This document shows positions 37,761 to 47,284 of a stretch of DNA of 64,000 nucleotides, piece after piece (position 1 is the stretch's first letter; each line of letters opens with the position of its first letter). The translations under genes and the position numbers were made by a program. The DNA is taken from assembly GCF_018139545.1 (NCBI RefSeq), contig NZ_JAGSPJ010000001.1, positions 798,664 through 862,663 of the forward strand, given 5' to 3'. The stretch is from Affinundibacterium fentianense. GTDB lineage: Bacteria; Pseudomonadota; Gammaproteobacteria; Burkholderiales; Burkholderiaceae_D. The notes beneath the pieces are model-generated. The model was not told the origin of the DNA, ran no database searches, and saw nothing but the letters and a program-made list of their open reading frames with translations.

Positions 37761-37991
37761 TTACAGTCGAGAATACAGCAGAACACGAATCGACTGCGAA
37801 TCAATCACGGTTTGACCAACGTGGTTCGAGCACATTGTAGGCACAAACCAAGCATCTGTGAAACAGCTTAGAGCAATTCTCACTTTTTTGCGACAAAACG
37901 CAATTGACCCATATTTTTTGACCTCGACGATATTTTCTTGTTCTTCTATATCGAGAACGTGTTCAAACACCTCGATTAAAATACTCGACAT
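37761..37991 (-). CDS. Possible small hypothetical protein (76 aa)
   Basis: Unrecognised. It starts 23 bases after yaeQ on the same strand. The first 30 residues are acidic and helix-like (IEVFEHVLDIEEQENIVEVKKYG) and the rest contains four Cys residues. The upstream ribosome site is poor. It may be a real third gene of the purU-yaeQ operon or a chance frame. Confidence 0.3.
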   Translation of the reverse strand: MSSILIEVFEHVLDIEEQENIVEVKKYGSIAFCRKKVRIALSCFTDAWFVPTMCSNHVGQTVIDSQSIRVLLYSRL

Positions 37992-38014
37992 TAAATTTCA
38001 ATACGACGAGTTGA

Positions 38015-38557
38015 TTAGCCGAATTCTTTAAAAACTTCCAAATCAATTTGAACCGATTTGTCGCCAGCTGACATCCAAATTTGTCCATCTTGAATAGTGC
38101 ATTGCAACTGCATGGTTCGTTCTGCAAGTTTAGCCAATTCTTGACTTGCCTCGGATGCGATATTTTTTACACACAAATTTTTTGCACGATCCAAACGGCT
38201 ATTCATTTGTTTCCACCAAATTTGGCTCGCATGAGCAAAGCTGTAAACAAAAACCTGTTCTGCACGGCCACATGCCTTCAAGAGGCGCCGATCATCCGGC
38301 TGTCCCACTTCGCCCCACAGCAAAATCGCGTCTGTATAGTCTTTTTCCCAAAAATCTGGCTCTTCCGTGTCCGAGATTCCTTTACCAAATGCTAAACGCT
38401 CACTCGCATGAATTGCAAATGCCAGCACTCGGACCATCATCCTTTCATCCGTCTCAGAAGGATGTCGAGCAATCGTCAAACTATGATCTGCATAGTAGCC
38501 GCGGTCCATATCAGAGATATTCAATTCCGCTTTGTAAATTGTTGATTTTAGTGCCAT
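38015..38557 (-). CDS. yaeQ: YaeQ family protein
   Basis: A 180-residue cytosolic protein of the YaeQ family, whose fold resembles PD-(D/E)XK nucleases. Family stretches are MALKSTIYKAELNISDMDRGYY, HPSETDERMMVRVLAFA and LLWGEVGQPDDRRLLKA. The cellular role is not established; E. coli YaeQ was once reported to suppress an rfaH defect. It starts 15 bases after purU and is likely co-transcribed. Confidence 0.94.
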   Translation of the reverse strand: MALKSTIYKAELNISDMDRGYYADHSLTIARHPSETDERMMVRVLAFAIHASERLAFGKGISDTEEPDFWEKDYTDAILLWGEVGQPDDRRLLKACGRAEQVFVYSFAHASQIWWKQMNSRLDRAKNLCVKNIASEASQELAKLAERTMQLQCTIQDGQIWMSAGDKSVQIDLEVFKEFG

Positions 38558-38572
38558 TCAAGTTCTTCAAAA

Positions 38573-39439
38573 TTATTTAAAAACGACTGTCTTGTGACCA
38601 TTCAACAAGATTCGATGTTCAACAAAATAGTTGACTGCCCGTGCAAGTACAACACATTCAACATCTCGTCCGATTGCCGTCAACTTTTCGGGGTCCATAG
38701 CGTGATCGACGCGCTCAACATCCTGTTCAATAATCGGTCCTTCATCCAAATCAGCTGTCACAAAATGTGCGGTTGCGCCTATCAATTTAACACCACGTTC
38801 ATGTGCCTGATAATAGGGTTTCGCACCTTTAAAGCTTGGCAAGAATGAGTGGTGAATATTAATTGCTCTTCCATTTAGCGCGAGACACATTGGGTTCGAC
38901 AAAATCTGCATATAGCGTGCCAGAACCACCAATTCCGCATGATGATCATTGATGACATCAAGCACTCTACGTTCTTGCTGAAGCTTTTCTTCTGCCGACG
39001 CTCCCAGCGCAAGGGGAAAATGATGAAAGGGAATATTATAACTCGCGGCTAATTGATAAAACTCGGTGTGATTCGAGACGATAGCCTTAATTTCCACTGG
39101 CAACAAACCACTCTTATAACGAAAAAGTAAGTCGTTTAAACAGTGTCCAATTTTCGATACCAAAATCACGACTCTGGGCTTATGGTGGGCATCATGTAAT
39201 TGCCAAACCATCTTCATAGAATCGGCCACCTGTCCAAACGCGATCCGTAATTCGGCCTCAGTGATGGCTTGGCTCTCCATTGCAAAATGCACTCGCATAA
39301 AAAAAAGCTGTGAGTGCGCATCGCCAAATTGGGCTGAATCAATGATGTTGCAGCCATTCGCAGCCAAAAATCCGGAAACCCCATGAACAATGCCGCGTTG
39401 ATCGGGGCACGACAAAGTCAAAATATATTCTGCTTGCAT
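38573..39439 (-). CDS. purU: Formyltetrahydrofolate deformylase
   Basis: Hydrolyses 10-formyltetrahydrofolate to formate and tetrahydrofolate, balancing one-carbon units with purine synthesis. The 288-residue protein has an N-terminal ACT domain (about 5-85, LSCPDQRGIVHGVSGFL) and a formyltransferase domain. The catalytic Asn-His-Asp set is visible in INIHHSFLPSF, TAHFV and the ADLDEGPII stretch. A GTG at 39442 precedes the chosen ATG; a GAAGAG ribosome site supports the ATG. First gene of the purU-yaeQ pair. Confidence 0.96.
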   Translation of the reverse strand: MQAEYILTLSCPDQRGIVHGVSGFLAANGCNIIDSAQFGDAHSQLFFMRVHFAMESQAITEAELRIAFGQVADSMKMVWQLHDAHHKPRVVILVSKIGHCLNDLLFRYKSGLLPVEIKAIVSNHTEFYQLAASYNIPFHHFPLALGASAEEKLQQERRVLDVINDHHAELVVLARYMQILSNPMCLALNGRAINIHHSFLPSFKGAKPYYQAHERGVKLIGATAHFVTADLDEGPIIEQDVERVDHAMDPEKLTAIGRDVECVVLARAVNYFVEHRILLNGHKTVVFK

Positions 39440-39579
39440 CACTCTTCGGACCGTAAAGATTTTATTGAGAACACCTCCATTGTCTCACGCTTGGAGCAAT
39501 TTATGCCGACGCAAAATAAAAGCACGTTCGTACTTTTTGAGATATAGTCACGGTGCTCAAATAAACTTAGAGGAAACTC

Positions 39580-40626
39580 ATGTCAGATCACATTATCAAC
39601 CGTCAAATTCGTTTGGCAGCACGTCCAATTGGTTATCCGCAAGCGAGCGACTGGCGCCATACGGAGGAAGAGTTAAGAGAACTCGAAGAAGGAGAAATTC
39701 AAGTCAAGGCTTTATATCTTTCTATTGACCCAGCAATGCGAGGTTGGATGAATGGTGGCAAATCTTACATACGACCTGTAGAAATTGATGAGGTGATGCG
39801 TGCAGGTGGGATAGGACAGGTCACTGCGACCAAGTCGGATCGCTTCAAAGTTGGTGACTTTGTCTCGGGCAGCATCGGTGTTCAAGAATTTTGGACAGGC
39901 CAAGCGGACGACAAATACGCAGGCTTCTATCGCGTCGATCCAGCGTTGGCTGCCTTACCCAAATATCTAAATGCTCTCGGTATGCCTGGCATGACTGCGT
40001 ATTTTGGCTTACTCGATGTTGGCCAACCGAAGCCGGGTGAGACAGTCGTCGTTTCGGGTGCAGCAGGCGCCGTTGGGCAGACGGTAGGACAAGTCGCCAA
40101 GCAAAAAGGCTGTCGCGTAGTTGGTATCGCTGGTGGCAAAGAAAAATGTGACTTCGTTGTGAACGAACTCGGATTCGATGCCTGCATTGACTACAAGAAT
40201 GGATCAGTAAAAGACGGCTTGAAAGAATTTTGCCCGAATGGCGTGGATGTTTACTTTGACAACGTTGGGGGCGACATCCTCGATACAGTGCTGACGCGCA
40301 TCAATATGAAGGCGAGAATTATTATTTGCGGTGCGATTTCCCAATACAACAACACGACACCAGTCAAGGGGCCTGCAAATTATTTATCCTTGCTCGTCAA
40401 TCGCGCACGTATGGAAGGGATCGTCGTCTTTGACTATGTTAAACGTTATCCGGAAGCTGTCCGTGAAATGAGTGCTTGGATGGCGCAAGGACAATTTCAA
40501 ACCCGCGAAGACATTGTCATTGGATTAGATCGCTTCCCCGATGCACTTATGATGTTATTCAAAGGTGAAAATTTTGGCAAACTTATTTTGCAAGTTGGTG
40601 ACACAGAGGAATTGAGTAAGCACTAA
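39580..40626 (+). CDS. NADP-dependent oxidoreductase, CurA/leukotriene-B4 dehydrogenase type
   Basis: A 348-residue zinc-free medium-chain reductase. The NADP site is SGAAGAVGQTVGQ (about 152-164), with the catalytic-site stretch DPAMRGWMN near residue 48 and FDNVGGDILD further on. The family reduces the double bond of enones such as curcumin or prostaglandin-like compounds. An AGAGGAAA ribosome site precedes the ATG. It diverges from purU and has no obvious partner, so its substrate is unknown; general detoxification of reactive enones is a fair guess. Confidence 0.92.
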   Translation: MSDHIINRQIRLAARPIGYPQASDWRHTEEELRELEEGEIQVKALYLSIDPAMRGWMNGGKSYIRPVEIDEVMRAGGIGQVTATKSDRFKVGDFVSGSIGVQEFWTGQADDKYAGFYRVDPALAALPKYLNALGMPGMTAYFGLLDVGQPKPGETVVVSGAAGAVGQTVGQVAKQKGCRVVGIAGGKEKCDFVVNELGFDACIDYKNGSVKDGLKEFCPNGVDVYFDNVGGDILDTVLTRINMKARIIICGAISQYNNTTPVKGPANYLSLLVNRARMEGIVVFDYVKRYPEAVREMSAWMAQGQFQTREDIVIGLDRFPDALMMLFKGENFGKLILQVGDTEELSKH

Positions 40627-40801
40627 AATTTCAGCATCGCGATAAACCAAAATAAATACGGCGACGGCGCGCAATCATTCCCTTGCTCGCTGTCGTTTTC
40701 CTCCAATATGGAAAAAGAAGAGATTGCCAGCCTAGTTTCTACTGTGTAATATGAATCTGGGCATATTTGACATTGAGCAATTTTGTTCCATGTGAGGGGT
40801 G

Positions 40802-42154
40802 ATGCGAGACACTTCAAACCACGGTTGGCATCGTTTGCGATTTGCCTCGGCTTACGCGCCCGCAATTCAACTTTTTCGCTCGCGCCTGAATTTCAAACAG
40901 GTCGCTCTTGTTTTGCTCCTGCTCATGACTAGGTTCCCTGTCAATGCACAAGAAGCAATCGAGCACTCTCAATTAGAAGAAAAACCTATCCAATTGAGTG
41001 GATTTGGTAGCCTTGGTTTTGCCTATAACACGAGCCAAGATTTTGACTATTTGCGCGACTTACTGCAATCAAAGGGCGTAGGGAAAACTCATCAATTTGG
41101 TTTTGGTTTAGATTCACTGATTGGCTTGCAAGTCGTAGGCAAATACAACGATGCATTAGAGGCGAGTCTACAAACCATCGTGCGCCATCATGAAAACAAC
41201 TACCGGCCTGAAATCAACTGGGCATTTCTTAAATATCTACCTGACGACAATCTTGACTTACGGATAGGTCGGTTGGGCTTTGATGTTTACCCACTTGCAG
41301 ATTCGCGGAATGTGGCTTTCTCTTACATTTGGGTGCGCCCACCAGTCGAATATTTTGGCGGTTTAATAGTCAGCTATCTCGATGGTGCTGACGCGGTGTA
41401 TCGATTTGATCTCAAGGACAGTCAAATCAAAATAAAACTATTTACCGGACAAGCGAAGGAACGGGCGATCACCAGCAAAGACAACTCTTATTTTTCGCTG
41501 AAAGGCTCTCGCATTATTGGTGGGCACGTGGAATATCAGAGGCAAAATTGGCTAGGACGCTTGGGCATATCGCAACTCCGATTTAAGAATGACTTTCCCG
41601 ATATTCAAGGGCTCATCGCCGCGTTGAATTCAGCAGATATCCGAAATCTAAGCCCGACTGCCGCTAATTTAGCAACGCAACTTTCTTTCAAAGACAAGAC
41701 AATACAATACTTATCCGCTGGGCTAGTGTACGACGATGGGCCATTTCAAGCACAATTCATGCTCAGCAAATTAGACTCGAAAACCTTAAGTTTCGATTCA
41801 AACTTGGCTGGCTTTTTTACCGCTGCATATCGAGTTAAAAACTGGACACCCTATTTTACGCTTGCGAAAACCCGTCCTCGTGACCAGTCAATAACCAGTC
41901 TAGGCATTCCGCTTGGCATCAATCCTGAAATCGATCGAGTTGACGCTGAATTTAAGAGTTTTTTAAAGGCAACCCGTAACGAGCAAAGCTCAATTGCAAT
42001 TGGTCTACGCTATAACCTAAACGCCACTAGCGACTTGAAGGTACAAATTGATCACATCCATAATCAGCAACGTTTAATCGTTCGCAGTGCGTCACCCAAC
42101 TGGAATGGTAAGGGAACGATACTTAGCGCCACCTACAACTTCATTTTCAATTGA
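40802..42154 (+). CDS. Outer-membrane beta-barrel (porin-like) protein
   Basis: A protein of about 450 residues. A long N-terminal stretch leads to a hydrophobic signal segment (VALVLLLLMTRFPVNAQEA). The mature part begins LSGFGSLGFAYNTSQDFDY and alternates short polar and aromatic strands, ending in the aromatic-terminated ATYNFIFN typical of outer-membrane barrels. Conserved-looking pieces are RIGRLGFDVYPLADSRNVAFSY and WVRPPVEYFGG. It is followed after 12 bases by a PstS-like periplasmic protein gene and then a membrane diguanylate cyclase gene, probably one operon. A role in taking up or sensing an anion is inferred. A GAGGGG site precedes ATG 40802 closely. Confidence 0.75.
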   Translation: MRDTSNHGWHRLRFASAYAPAIQLFRSRLNFKQVALVLLLLMTRFPVNAQEAIEHSQLEEKPIQLSGFGSLGFAYNTSQDFDYLRDLLQSKGVGKTHQFGFGLDSLIGLQVVGKYNDALEASLQTIVRHHENNYRPEINWAFLKYLPDDNLDLRIGRLGFDVYPLADSRNVAFSYIWVRPPVEYFGGLIVSYLDGADAVYRFDLKDSQIKIKLFTGQAKERAITSKDNSYFSLKGSRIIGGHVEYQRQNWLGRLGISQLRFKNDFPDIQGLIAALNSADIRNLSPTAANLATQLSFKDKTIQYLSAGLVYDDGPFQAQFMLSKLDSKTLSFDSNLAGFFTAAYRVKNWTPYFTLAKTRPRDQSITSLGIPLGINPEIDRVDAEFKSFLKATRNEQSSIAIGLRYNLNATSDLKVQIDHIHNQQRLIVRSASPNWNGKGTILSATYNFIFN

Positions 42155-42166
42155 GGTCGATTGACG

Positions 42167-42616
42167 ATGAAAGGCAAACGCGGCATTCACCTAATTAGCT
42201 CCCTTCTGATGTTGGGCTGGAGCATCTGTTCAATTTGTTACGCGACGGGTGACTTTGTTGTGATCGCGAATTTGCAAGCGGAAGTCGACAAAATGAGTAA
42301 AGATGAGGTGATTAATGTATATATGGGGAGAAATCGACGACTGCCATCGGGTATTAAAGCCTTACCCATCGATCTTGAAAATCCTCTAGCAGAGAAAGCA
42401 AATTTTTATAATTTTATGGTCAACAAAGAGCTAGCTGAAATTAGCTCGTATTGGGCTCGCCTTATGTTTTCAGGCCAAGGCTCACCGCCACGTCAAGTGA
42501 TGAGCGTCGAACAAGCCTTAGAAATCGTAATCAATGAGAAAGGCGCCATTGCTTATATCGATCGAAGAAAGATCGATAAGCGGGTCAAAATTGTTTTTGA
42601 CCCAAGCAAATCTTAA
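42167..42616 (+). CDS. Small PstS-like periplasmic protein
   Basis: A 149-residue exported protein with a signal peptide (about 1-27, ending SICYA). The body resembles one lobe of phosphate ABC substrate-binding proteins: VNVYMGRNRRLPSG-like (here EVINVYMGRNRRLPSG), LPIDLENPLAEK, and YWARLMFSGQGSPPRQ followed by NEKGAIAYIDRR. Such half-size proteins are common next to porin-like and signalling genes and are not transport proteins with their own permease. A GAGGT ribosome site favours ATG 42167 over the TTG at 42161. The next gene, a membrane diguanylate cyclase, may receive its signal. Confidence 0.82.
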   Translation: MKGKRGIHLISSLLMLGWSICSICYATGDFVVIANLQAEVDKMSKDEVINVYMGRNRRLPSGIKALPIDLENPLAEKANFYNFMVNKELAEISSYWARLMFSGQGSPPRQVMSVEQALEIVINEKGAIAYIDRRKIDKRVKIVFDPSKS

Positions 42617-42650
42617 TCGCCATATCGACTTCTTCTACCACGACCAATCC

Positions 42651-44261
42651 ATGCCCAATTTACTTCGAACTAGTATCGTTTACCGAAGCAGCGCACTGGT
42701 GCTGGGTATCGCGCTCTTCGTCGGTAGTATTTTTGCGGCCTTTACCTTTTTTTCAGAAACCAATTCCGAGCAAGATCACGTCAAAATTCGCATGACGAGT
42801 TTGCTTAGCACAGTTGAAAACACGGTCAGTATCGCTTGCTACCTATCCGATGCGAACTTAGCGAAAGAAGTCGGACAAGGTTTATTAAAGAATGACGAAC
42901 TCGCGAGTGTGAAGATTTTTTCTGCCAATACTGTCCTCGCAGATCTTCAAAAAAAACATTTCTCGCCCCAAGTTAAAAAGCTCACGCCGCTCATGAGGGC
43001 AAAGCTACAGATTCAACGGCAGGTTTACTCTCCATTCAATCCCCAGGAGGAAGTCTGCCAAATTGAAGTGATTCCAGACATCGAATTCATTCGCCACCAA
43101 GTCAATCAGAAAGCGCTTTTTACGTCCTGCCTTTTGATGCTGCAAACACTCATCATGGCAGGCACTCTGGTATTGATAGTCATGAATCTCATCACACGTC
43201 CCATCAAAAATATCTCAGATCGATTACATCATCTCGCGCCCGATGCCAACGCTAGCCTACCGCTACCACCTGGAAATGAGAGAGATGAAATCGGTCAACT
43301 AGTCCGAGATGTCAATACCCTGTTTTCGAAATTATTTCATATTCTTGAAGATGAACGTGATTTGCGAATCCGACACCAAATCGGCGAACGCAAATTTCGA
43401 GCTATTTTCGACAATTCTGAAACTGGTATTTTTCTCTTGAATTCGCGTGGCGAAGTCTTGTCCTCAAATCCAGCCTATGCCCGTCTGTTCGCCCTACCCA
43501 ACACCCCGGACGCAGCTACCATGCAAGCAAGTCTCATCAGTCGCTTAAGTGACTACGCTCTTCGCTTACAAACGATGATAGAACATGCCGCCCATGAAGA
43601 CGTCGTTTCATCAGAAGATTTTGCAATTGAGGTTGGTCAACCGCCTCAGCAAAAATGGATTAATCTCGTCTTGAGTCGGGTTGAAAACGACATTTTGCAA
43701 GGTCTTGTGAACGATATAACGGAGCGAAAAATGCGCGAGGAATCCGCCAATCAGTTGGCGATGACTGACCACCTCACTGGCATTGGCAATCGTCTCGGAT
43801 TTGAAAAAGCGATCGCTCGCATACAATTTGAAATGCACGCAACCTTGATCAAACAATTTTACATCTTGATGATCGATCTTGATGGATTTAAACAAGTCAA
43901 TGACCAACATGGACATGAAATTGGCGACCAAGTATTGATACGCTTCACTCAAATTCTCACTAAGCTAGTTCGCCGTTCAGATTTCATCGCACGGACAGGT
44001 GGAGATGAATTTGTTGTGCTTTTGAAGAATATAGAGGATGTAGAAAAAGTAAAAAGCATCGCTAACAAAATCATCTTCGAGGCGGGCCAAACAATCACGT
44101 TTAACGGCAATGTCCAGATTAGAATCGGCGCGAGTATTGGCATTCGCAACGTCGACATGGCTGACTTCGACTTGGCGAAAGTCTTGCATCAAGCCGATGA
44201 GGCGATGTATGAGGCAAAAAAATCTGGCAAGAATCAGTTTTGTTTTTACAAAGAATATTAG
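42651..44261 (+). CDS. CHASE8-HAMP-PAS-GGDEF membrane diguanylate cyclase
   Basis: Makes c-di-GMP from GTP. About 536 residues: a span near 15-40, a periplasmic CHASE8-like sensor (about 45-145), a second span (about 160-185), a HAMP linker, a PAS domain (about 250-365) and a GGDEF domain (about 370-530). The active-site GGDEF is intact, and the inhibitory I-site RRSD lies five residues before it, so product feedback is expected. The frame opens at 42534 inside the previous gene, but MPNLLRTS at 42651 is the sensible start. It follows the PstS-like gene by 34 bases, hinting that periplasmic ligand state sets cyclase activity. Confidence 0.9.
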   Translation: MPNLLRTSIVYRSSALVLGIALFVGSIFAAFTFFSETNSEQDHVKIRMTSLLSTVENTVSIACYLSDANLAKEVGQGLLKNDELASVKIFSANTVLADLQKKHFSPQVKKLTPLMRAKLQIQRQVYSPFNPQEEVCQIEVIPDIEFIRHQVNQKALFTSCLLMLQTLIMAGTLVLIVMNLITRPIKNISDRLHHLAPDANASLPLPPGNERDEIGQLVRDVNTLFSKLFHILEDERDLRIRHQIGERKFRAIFDNSETGIFLLNSRGEVLSSNPAYARLFALPNTPDAATMQASLISRLSDYALRLQTMIEHAAHEDVVSSEDFAIEVGQPPQQKWINLVLSRVENDILQGLVNDITERKMREESANQLAMTDHLTGIGNRLGFEKAIARIQFEMHATLIKQFYILMIDLDGFKQVNDQHGHEIGDQVLIRFTQILTKLVRRSDFIARTGGDEFVVLLKNIEDVEKVKSIANKIIFEAGQTITFNGNVQIRIGASIGIRNVDMADFDLAKVLHQADEAMYEAKKSGKNQFCFYKEY

Positions 44262-44395
44262 AAAAGGCGCATTAATCAATACAACTGGTCGCACCGAACG
44301 AGCCTTTTCAAAGTTGACTGGAGCAGCTTGGACTTATTTAGAATAACGCTTATGCTAGCGATTTGTCGAGTAGTCCCATTCCTATTTCAGTTCGC

Positions 44396-45019
44396 ATGAC
44401 ATTACTCCACCTTACCGCTCCTCAGGAATTTCAATTCAGTTCAATCACGCAACATCTCGTTGCAGCGATCAGCGCAATCGCCATGACTGCCCTATTTCTG
44501 ATTCAGTTGAACTTAAATTTCGTTCGACCTAGCGCAGTGACGCGCTTCAACATGCAATTATTCAATATCAGTTTGCCAAAAACTATTGAACCTAGCGTTG
44601 CCGAGATCCCCCCAAAAAAGCTCGTCGATAACAAAATTCAAAAAGTAGACTCTGGAAAGCGCATAAAAAAGACAGAAACGGCGAGCACACCTCCACCCAC
44701 TTCCCATGACTCTAGTAATACGCCAACGCCTACGGACACAACCGCACGTTTGGACAGTCCTTTTGATACAGCCGGATCTGCAAATACATTCAAGCCTGAT
44801 GGCGCAACTGTTCGCGACGCTTACCACGCCAGTAAATCCGACATCCAAAAAATGGCAGAGAAGCGAGGGCTTGCTCTGAACGACCCTAAAGCGAGCAAGT
44901 ATGAAAAGTTTCAGGACGCAGCGACGAGGGCTGCGAAGCCGGATTGTCTGCGCCAAGGTGGCAGCATCCTCTCATTGTTTGTCGTGGCATATCAAGTCGC
45001 GACCGATCACTGTAAATGA
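44396..45019 (+). CDS. Single-span Pro/Thr/Ser-rich envelope protein, unknown
   Basis: An unrecognised protein of 207 residues. It has a short cytosolic N-terminus, one membrane span (about 25-45, AAISAIAMTALFLIQLNL), then a periplasmic low-complexity stretch rich in Lys, Thr, Ser and Pro (about 75-125). A C-terminal part follows with two Cys (about 183 and 206) that could form a disulfide. The layout recalls TonB-like energy transducers, but no TonB domain is evident. It follows the cyclase gene by 134 bases and has no clear ribosome site; a TTG at 44363 is an alternative start. Confidence 0.6.
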   Translation: MTLLHLTAPQEFQFSSITQHLVAAISAIAMTALFLIQLNLNFVRPSAVTRFNMQLFNISLPKTIEPSVAEIPPKKLVDNKIQKVDSGKRIKKTETASTPPPTSHDSSNTPTPTDTTARLDSPFDTAGSANTFKPDGATVRDAYHASKSDIQKMAEKRGLALNDPKASKYEKFQDAATRAAKPDCLRQGGSILSLFVVAYQVATDHCK

Positions 45020-45267
45020 GCACTTTACATGAGGCATCTTCGAAATTCGCCAATTTCACCAAGCTTCCCTTCCAATGAACCAGTAATGCGTTTCTTTCTG
45101 CGCAGCGCTGTAGACGCAGCACAAACGCCGATATGAAAGACATGATTCGAGCAGAACAATGCACGCGAACAATGCATAGAAAACGACGAATTGATTTCAT
45201 CGCTTAAGACTAGTACAGTGATGCAGCACATACTTCAACATGACTTACATAAGCGTACTCCTCGAAA

Positions 45268-47169
45268 ATGGATCTCCAGCACATACTGCAATCAGGTTTT
45301 GAATTACATCAAGCTGGACAACTCAGTGAGGCGCGCGCCAAATATCAAGACGTGTTAAAGCACGATCCAGCAAACTTTGATGCCTTACAGCTTTCTGGTG
45401 TCATTGCGGCGCAGTTAGGCGAACTCAATCTCGCACTCGAACTCCTTATAAAAGCCAATGCAATCAAACCACAGGATCTCGCTGTGGCGACCAATCTCGC
45501 AAAAGCTGCTTCTGATTTGGGCAACTATGCCGTCGCCATTCAAGCACTGCGCACTATTCTGCAGACAAAGAATAATGATCCCCATCTGATTTTTGCTTTG
45601 GCACTGAATTACTTTCATGTACAAGACTATCGTCAATCTATCCAGTATTTTGACTTCGCATTACAATTGCGCCCCAATTGGGCCGAGGCCCATTGCAATC
45701 GCGCTAACGCCTATGATGAAATGCATGAACATGAGAAGGCGTTAGTTGACCTTAATATGGCGATTGAGCTCGATCCAGACTACGCAATTGCACATTTTAA
45801 TCGCGGCAACATCCTACAAAAAATGCGCCAACTCGACCTTGCACAAAGTAATTTCGAACGCGCCATCAACATTCAGCCTTCACTCAAACAAGCTCACCTC
45901 AATTTGAGCCAACTTTACTTTCATCGCGGCGACTACCATGCTGCCTACGCAGCCAGCGATACCGCGCTTGCGCTCGATCCACACCATGTCTCCGGATATA
46001 ACTGTCGAGGCCTCGCAGCGATGGAATTAGGAGACTACGCCACAGCACGGAAAGATTTTGAATCGGCAATCGCGATCCAACCAGATTTTATTCATGCCTA
46101 CACCAATCTTGGAAAACTTTTTCGTTACACCAATCAACATGCAGCTGCAATCGCCAGCTATCGGACCGCTTTGGCGATCGATCCAACATCCGCAATCGCC
46201 CTTTTCGGATTGGGTTTGTGCGAGCTACAAATTGGCGACTTTTTTAATGGATGGGCACACTACGAGGAGCGTTGGCATCCTGACGTTCTTTCCGACCCTA
46301 AGCTAATAAAAAACTTCAGCCAAACTCGTTGGGATGGGCATCGCACACTGAGCGGAAAATGCATATTACTCTATGCTGAACAAGGCTATGGCGACACTAT
46401 TCAGTTTTGTCGTTACGCACGCAAGATCAAAGCACTCGGTGCGCACGTCGTGCTTGAAATTCCCAGCGCGCTATTCGCTCTCTTTGAAAACTTAGAAGGC
46501 GTTGATCAATTGGTCGCGCGTGGAGAAGCGCTACCCCATTTTGACTTTCATCTCCCACTGATGAGCTTACCGTACGTACTACGGTCTAACATTGCCGGAA
46601 TTTTTGCATTACCCCCGTACTTAAGCGTATCGCAATCGAAGAAAGACCAGTGGCAAAAACTATTGAGCGATTGTCTCGGCAAAGAAATCGATACACGTCA
46701 TAGAAAAAAGCAAAAAAGAATAGGCCTCGTATGGAGCGGCAATCCCCAATTTAAGAACGATAGCAGCCGCAGCATCTCGCTCGAACAACTGATCCACTAT
46801 CTACCGCAAGAAGCTGTCTATTTCTGCTTGCAAAAAGAAGTCTCCATCAAAGACAAGGTCTACTTAAATACGCGTCCTGAAATCCAACAATTCTCAAACC
46901 AGCTACACGACTTTTCAGATACCGCCGCGCTCTGCTCGCACCTCGACCTCGTGGTCACCGTAGATACGAGCGTTGCTCATCTCGCTGGCGCTTTGGGTAT
47001 TCCAACCATAATCTTACTTGCGGCAAATTCAGATTGGCGTTGGTTGCTCCATCATGACAAAACACCTTGGTATGAATCTGTCAGCCTAATCAGACAAGCA
47101 CGCGTAGGTCAATGGATAGAGGCACTCAGTATGCTCGCGAACAAACTGCGAGATTTTATTCGTGCGTGA
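45268..47169 (+). CDS. TPR protein fused to a glycosyltransferase-like domain
   Basis: A 633-residue protein. About 9-10 tetratricopeptide repeats fill residues 1-340 (for example WAEAHCNRANAYDEMHEHEKA, one residue over a full helix pair, and the following repeats). The C-terminal half (about 350-630) resembles family 9/41-like glycosyltransferases: GKCILLYAEQGYGDTIQFCRY, KRIGLVWSGNPQFKND, and the nucleotide-sugar site VVTVDTSVAHLAGALGIPT. No signal peptide is present. Such fusions are common in betaproteobacteria, often near flagellar or surface-glycan genes; none are here. The acceptor is unknown. Confidence 0.87.
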   Translation: MDLQHILQSGFELHQAGQLSEARAKYQDVLKHDPANFDALQLSGVIAAQLGELNLALELLIKANAIKPQDLAVATNLAKAASDLGNYAVAIQALRTILQTKNNDPHLIFALALNYFHVQDYRQSIQYFDFALQLRPNWAEAHCNRANAYDEMHEHEKALVDLNMAIELDPDYAIAHFNRGNILQKMRQLDLAQSNFERAINIQPSLKQAHLNLSQLYFHRGDYHAAYAASDTALALDPHHVSGYNCRGLAAMELGDYATARKDFESAIAIQPDFIHAYTNLGKLFRYTNQHAAAIASYRTALAIDPTSAIALFGLGLCELQIGDFFNGWAHYEERWHPDVLSDPKLIKNFSQTRWDGHRTLSGKCILLYAEQGYGDTIQFCRYARKIKALGAHVVLEIPSALFALFENLEGVDQLVARGEALPHFDFHLPLMSLPYVLRSNIAGIFALPPYLSVSQSKKDQWQKLLSDCLGKEIDTRHRKKQKRIGLVWSGNPQFKNDSSRSISLEQLIHYLPQEAVYFCLQKEVSIKDKVYLNTRPEIQQFSNQLHDFSDTAALCSHLDLVVTVDTSVAHLAGALGIPTIILLAANSDWRWLLHHDKTPWYESVSLIRQARVGQWIEALSMLANKLRDFIRA

Positions 47170-47284
47170 ATCTGAGCATCGAATTTGATCCTTCTCGACC
47201 TCCTTAGGTTTTGTCGACCTCAGGACCAAACGCACCATACCGATTTTGGCCGCCTCGTCGTAACAAGCTTATTGCGAATCGACG

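Noticed and set aside
44886-45231. Two minus-strand frames (104 and 68 codons) across the gap after the single-span protein gene
   Set aside because: They overlap each other and the plus-strand gene, lack ribosome sites, and their translations look random.
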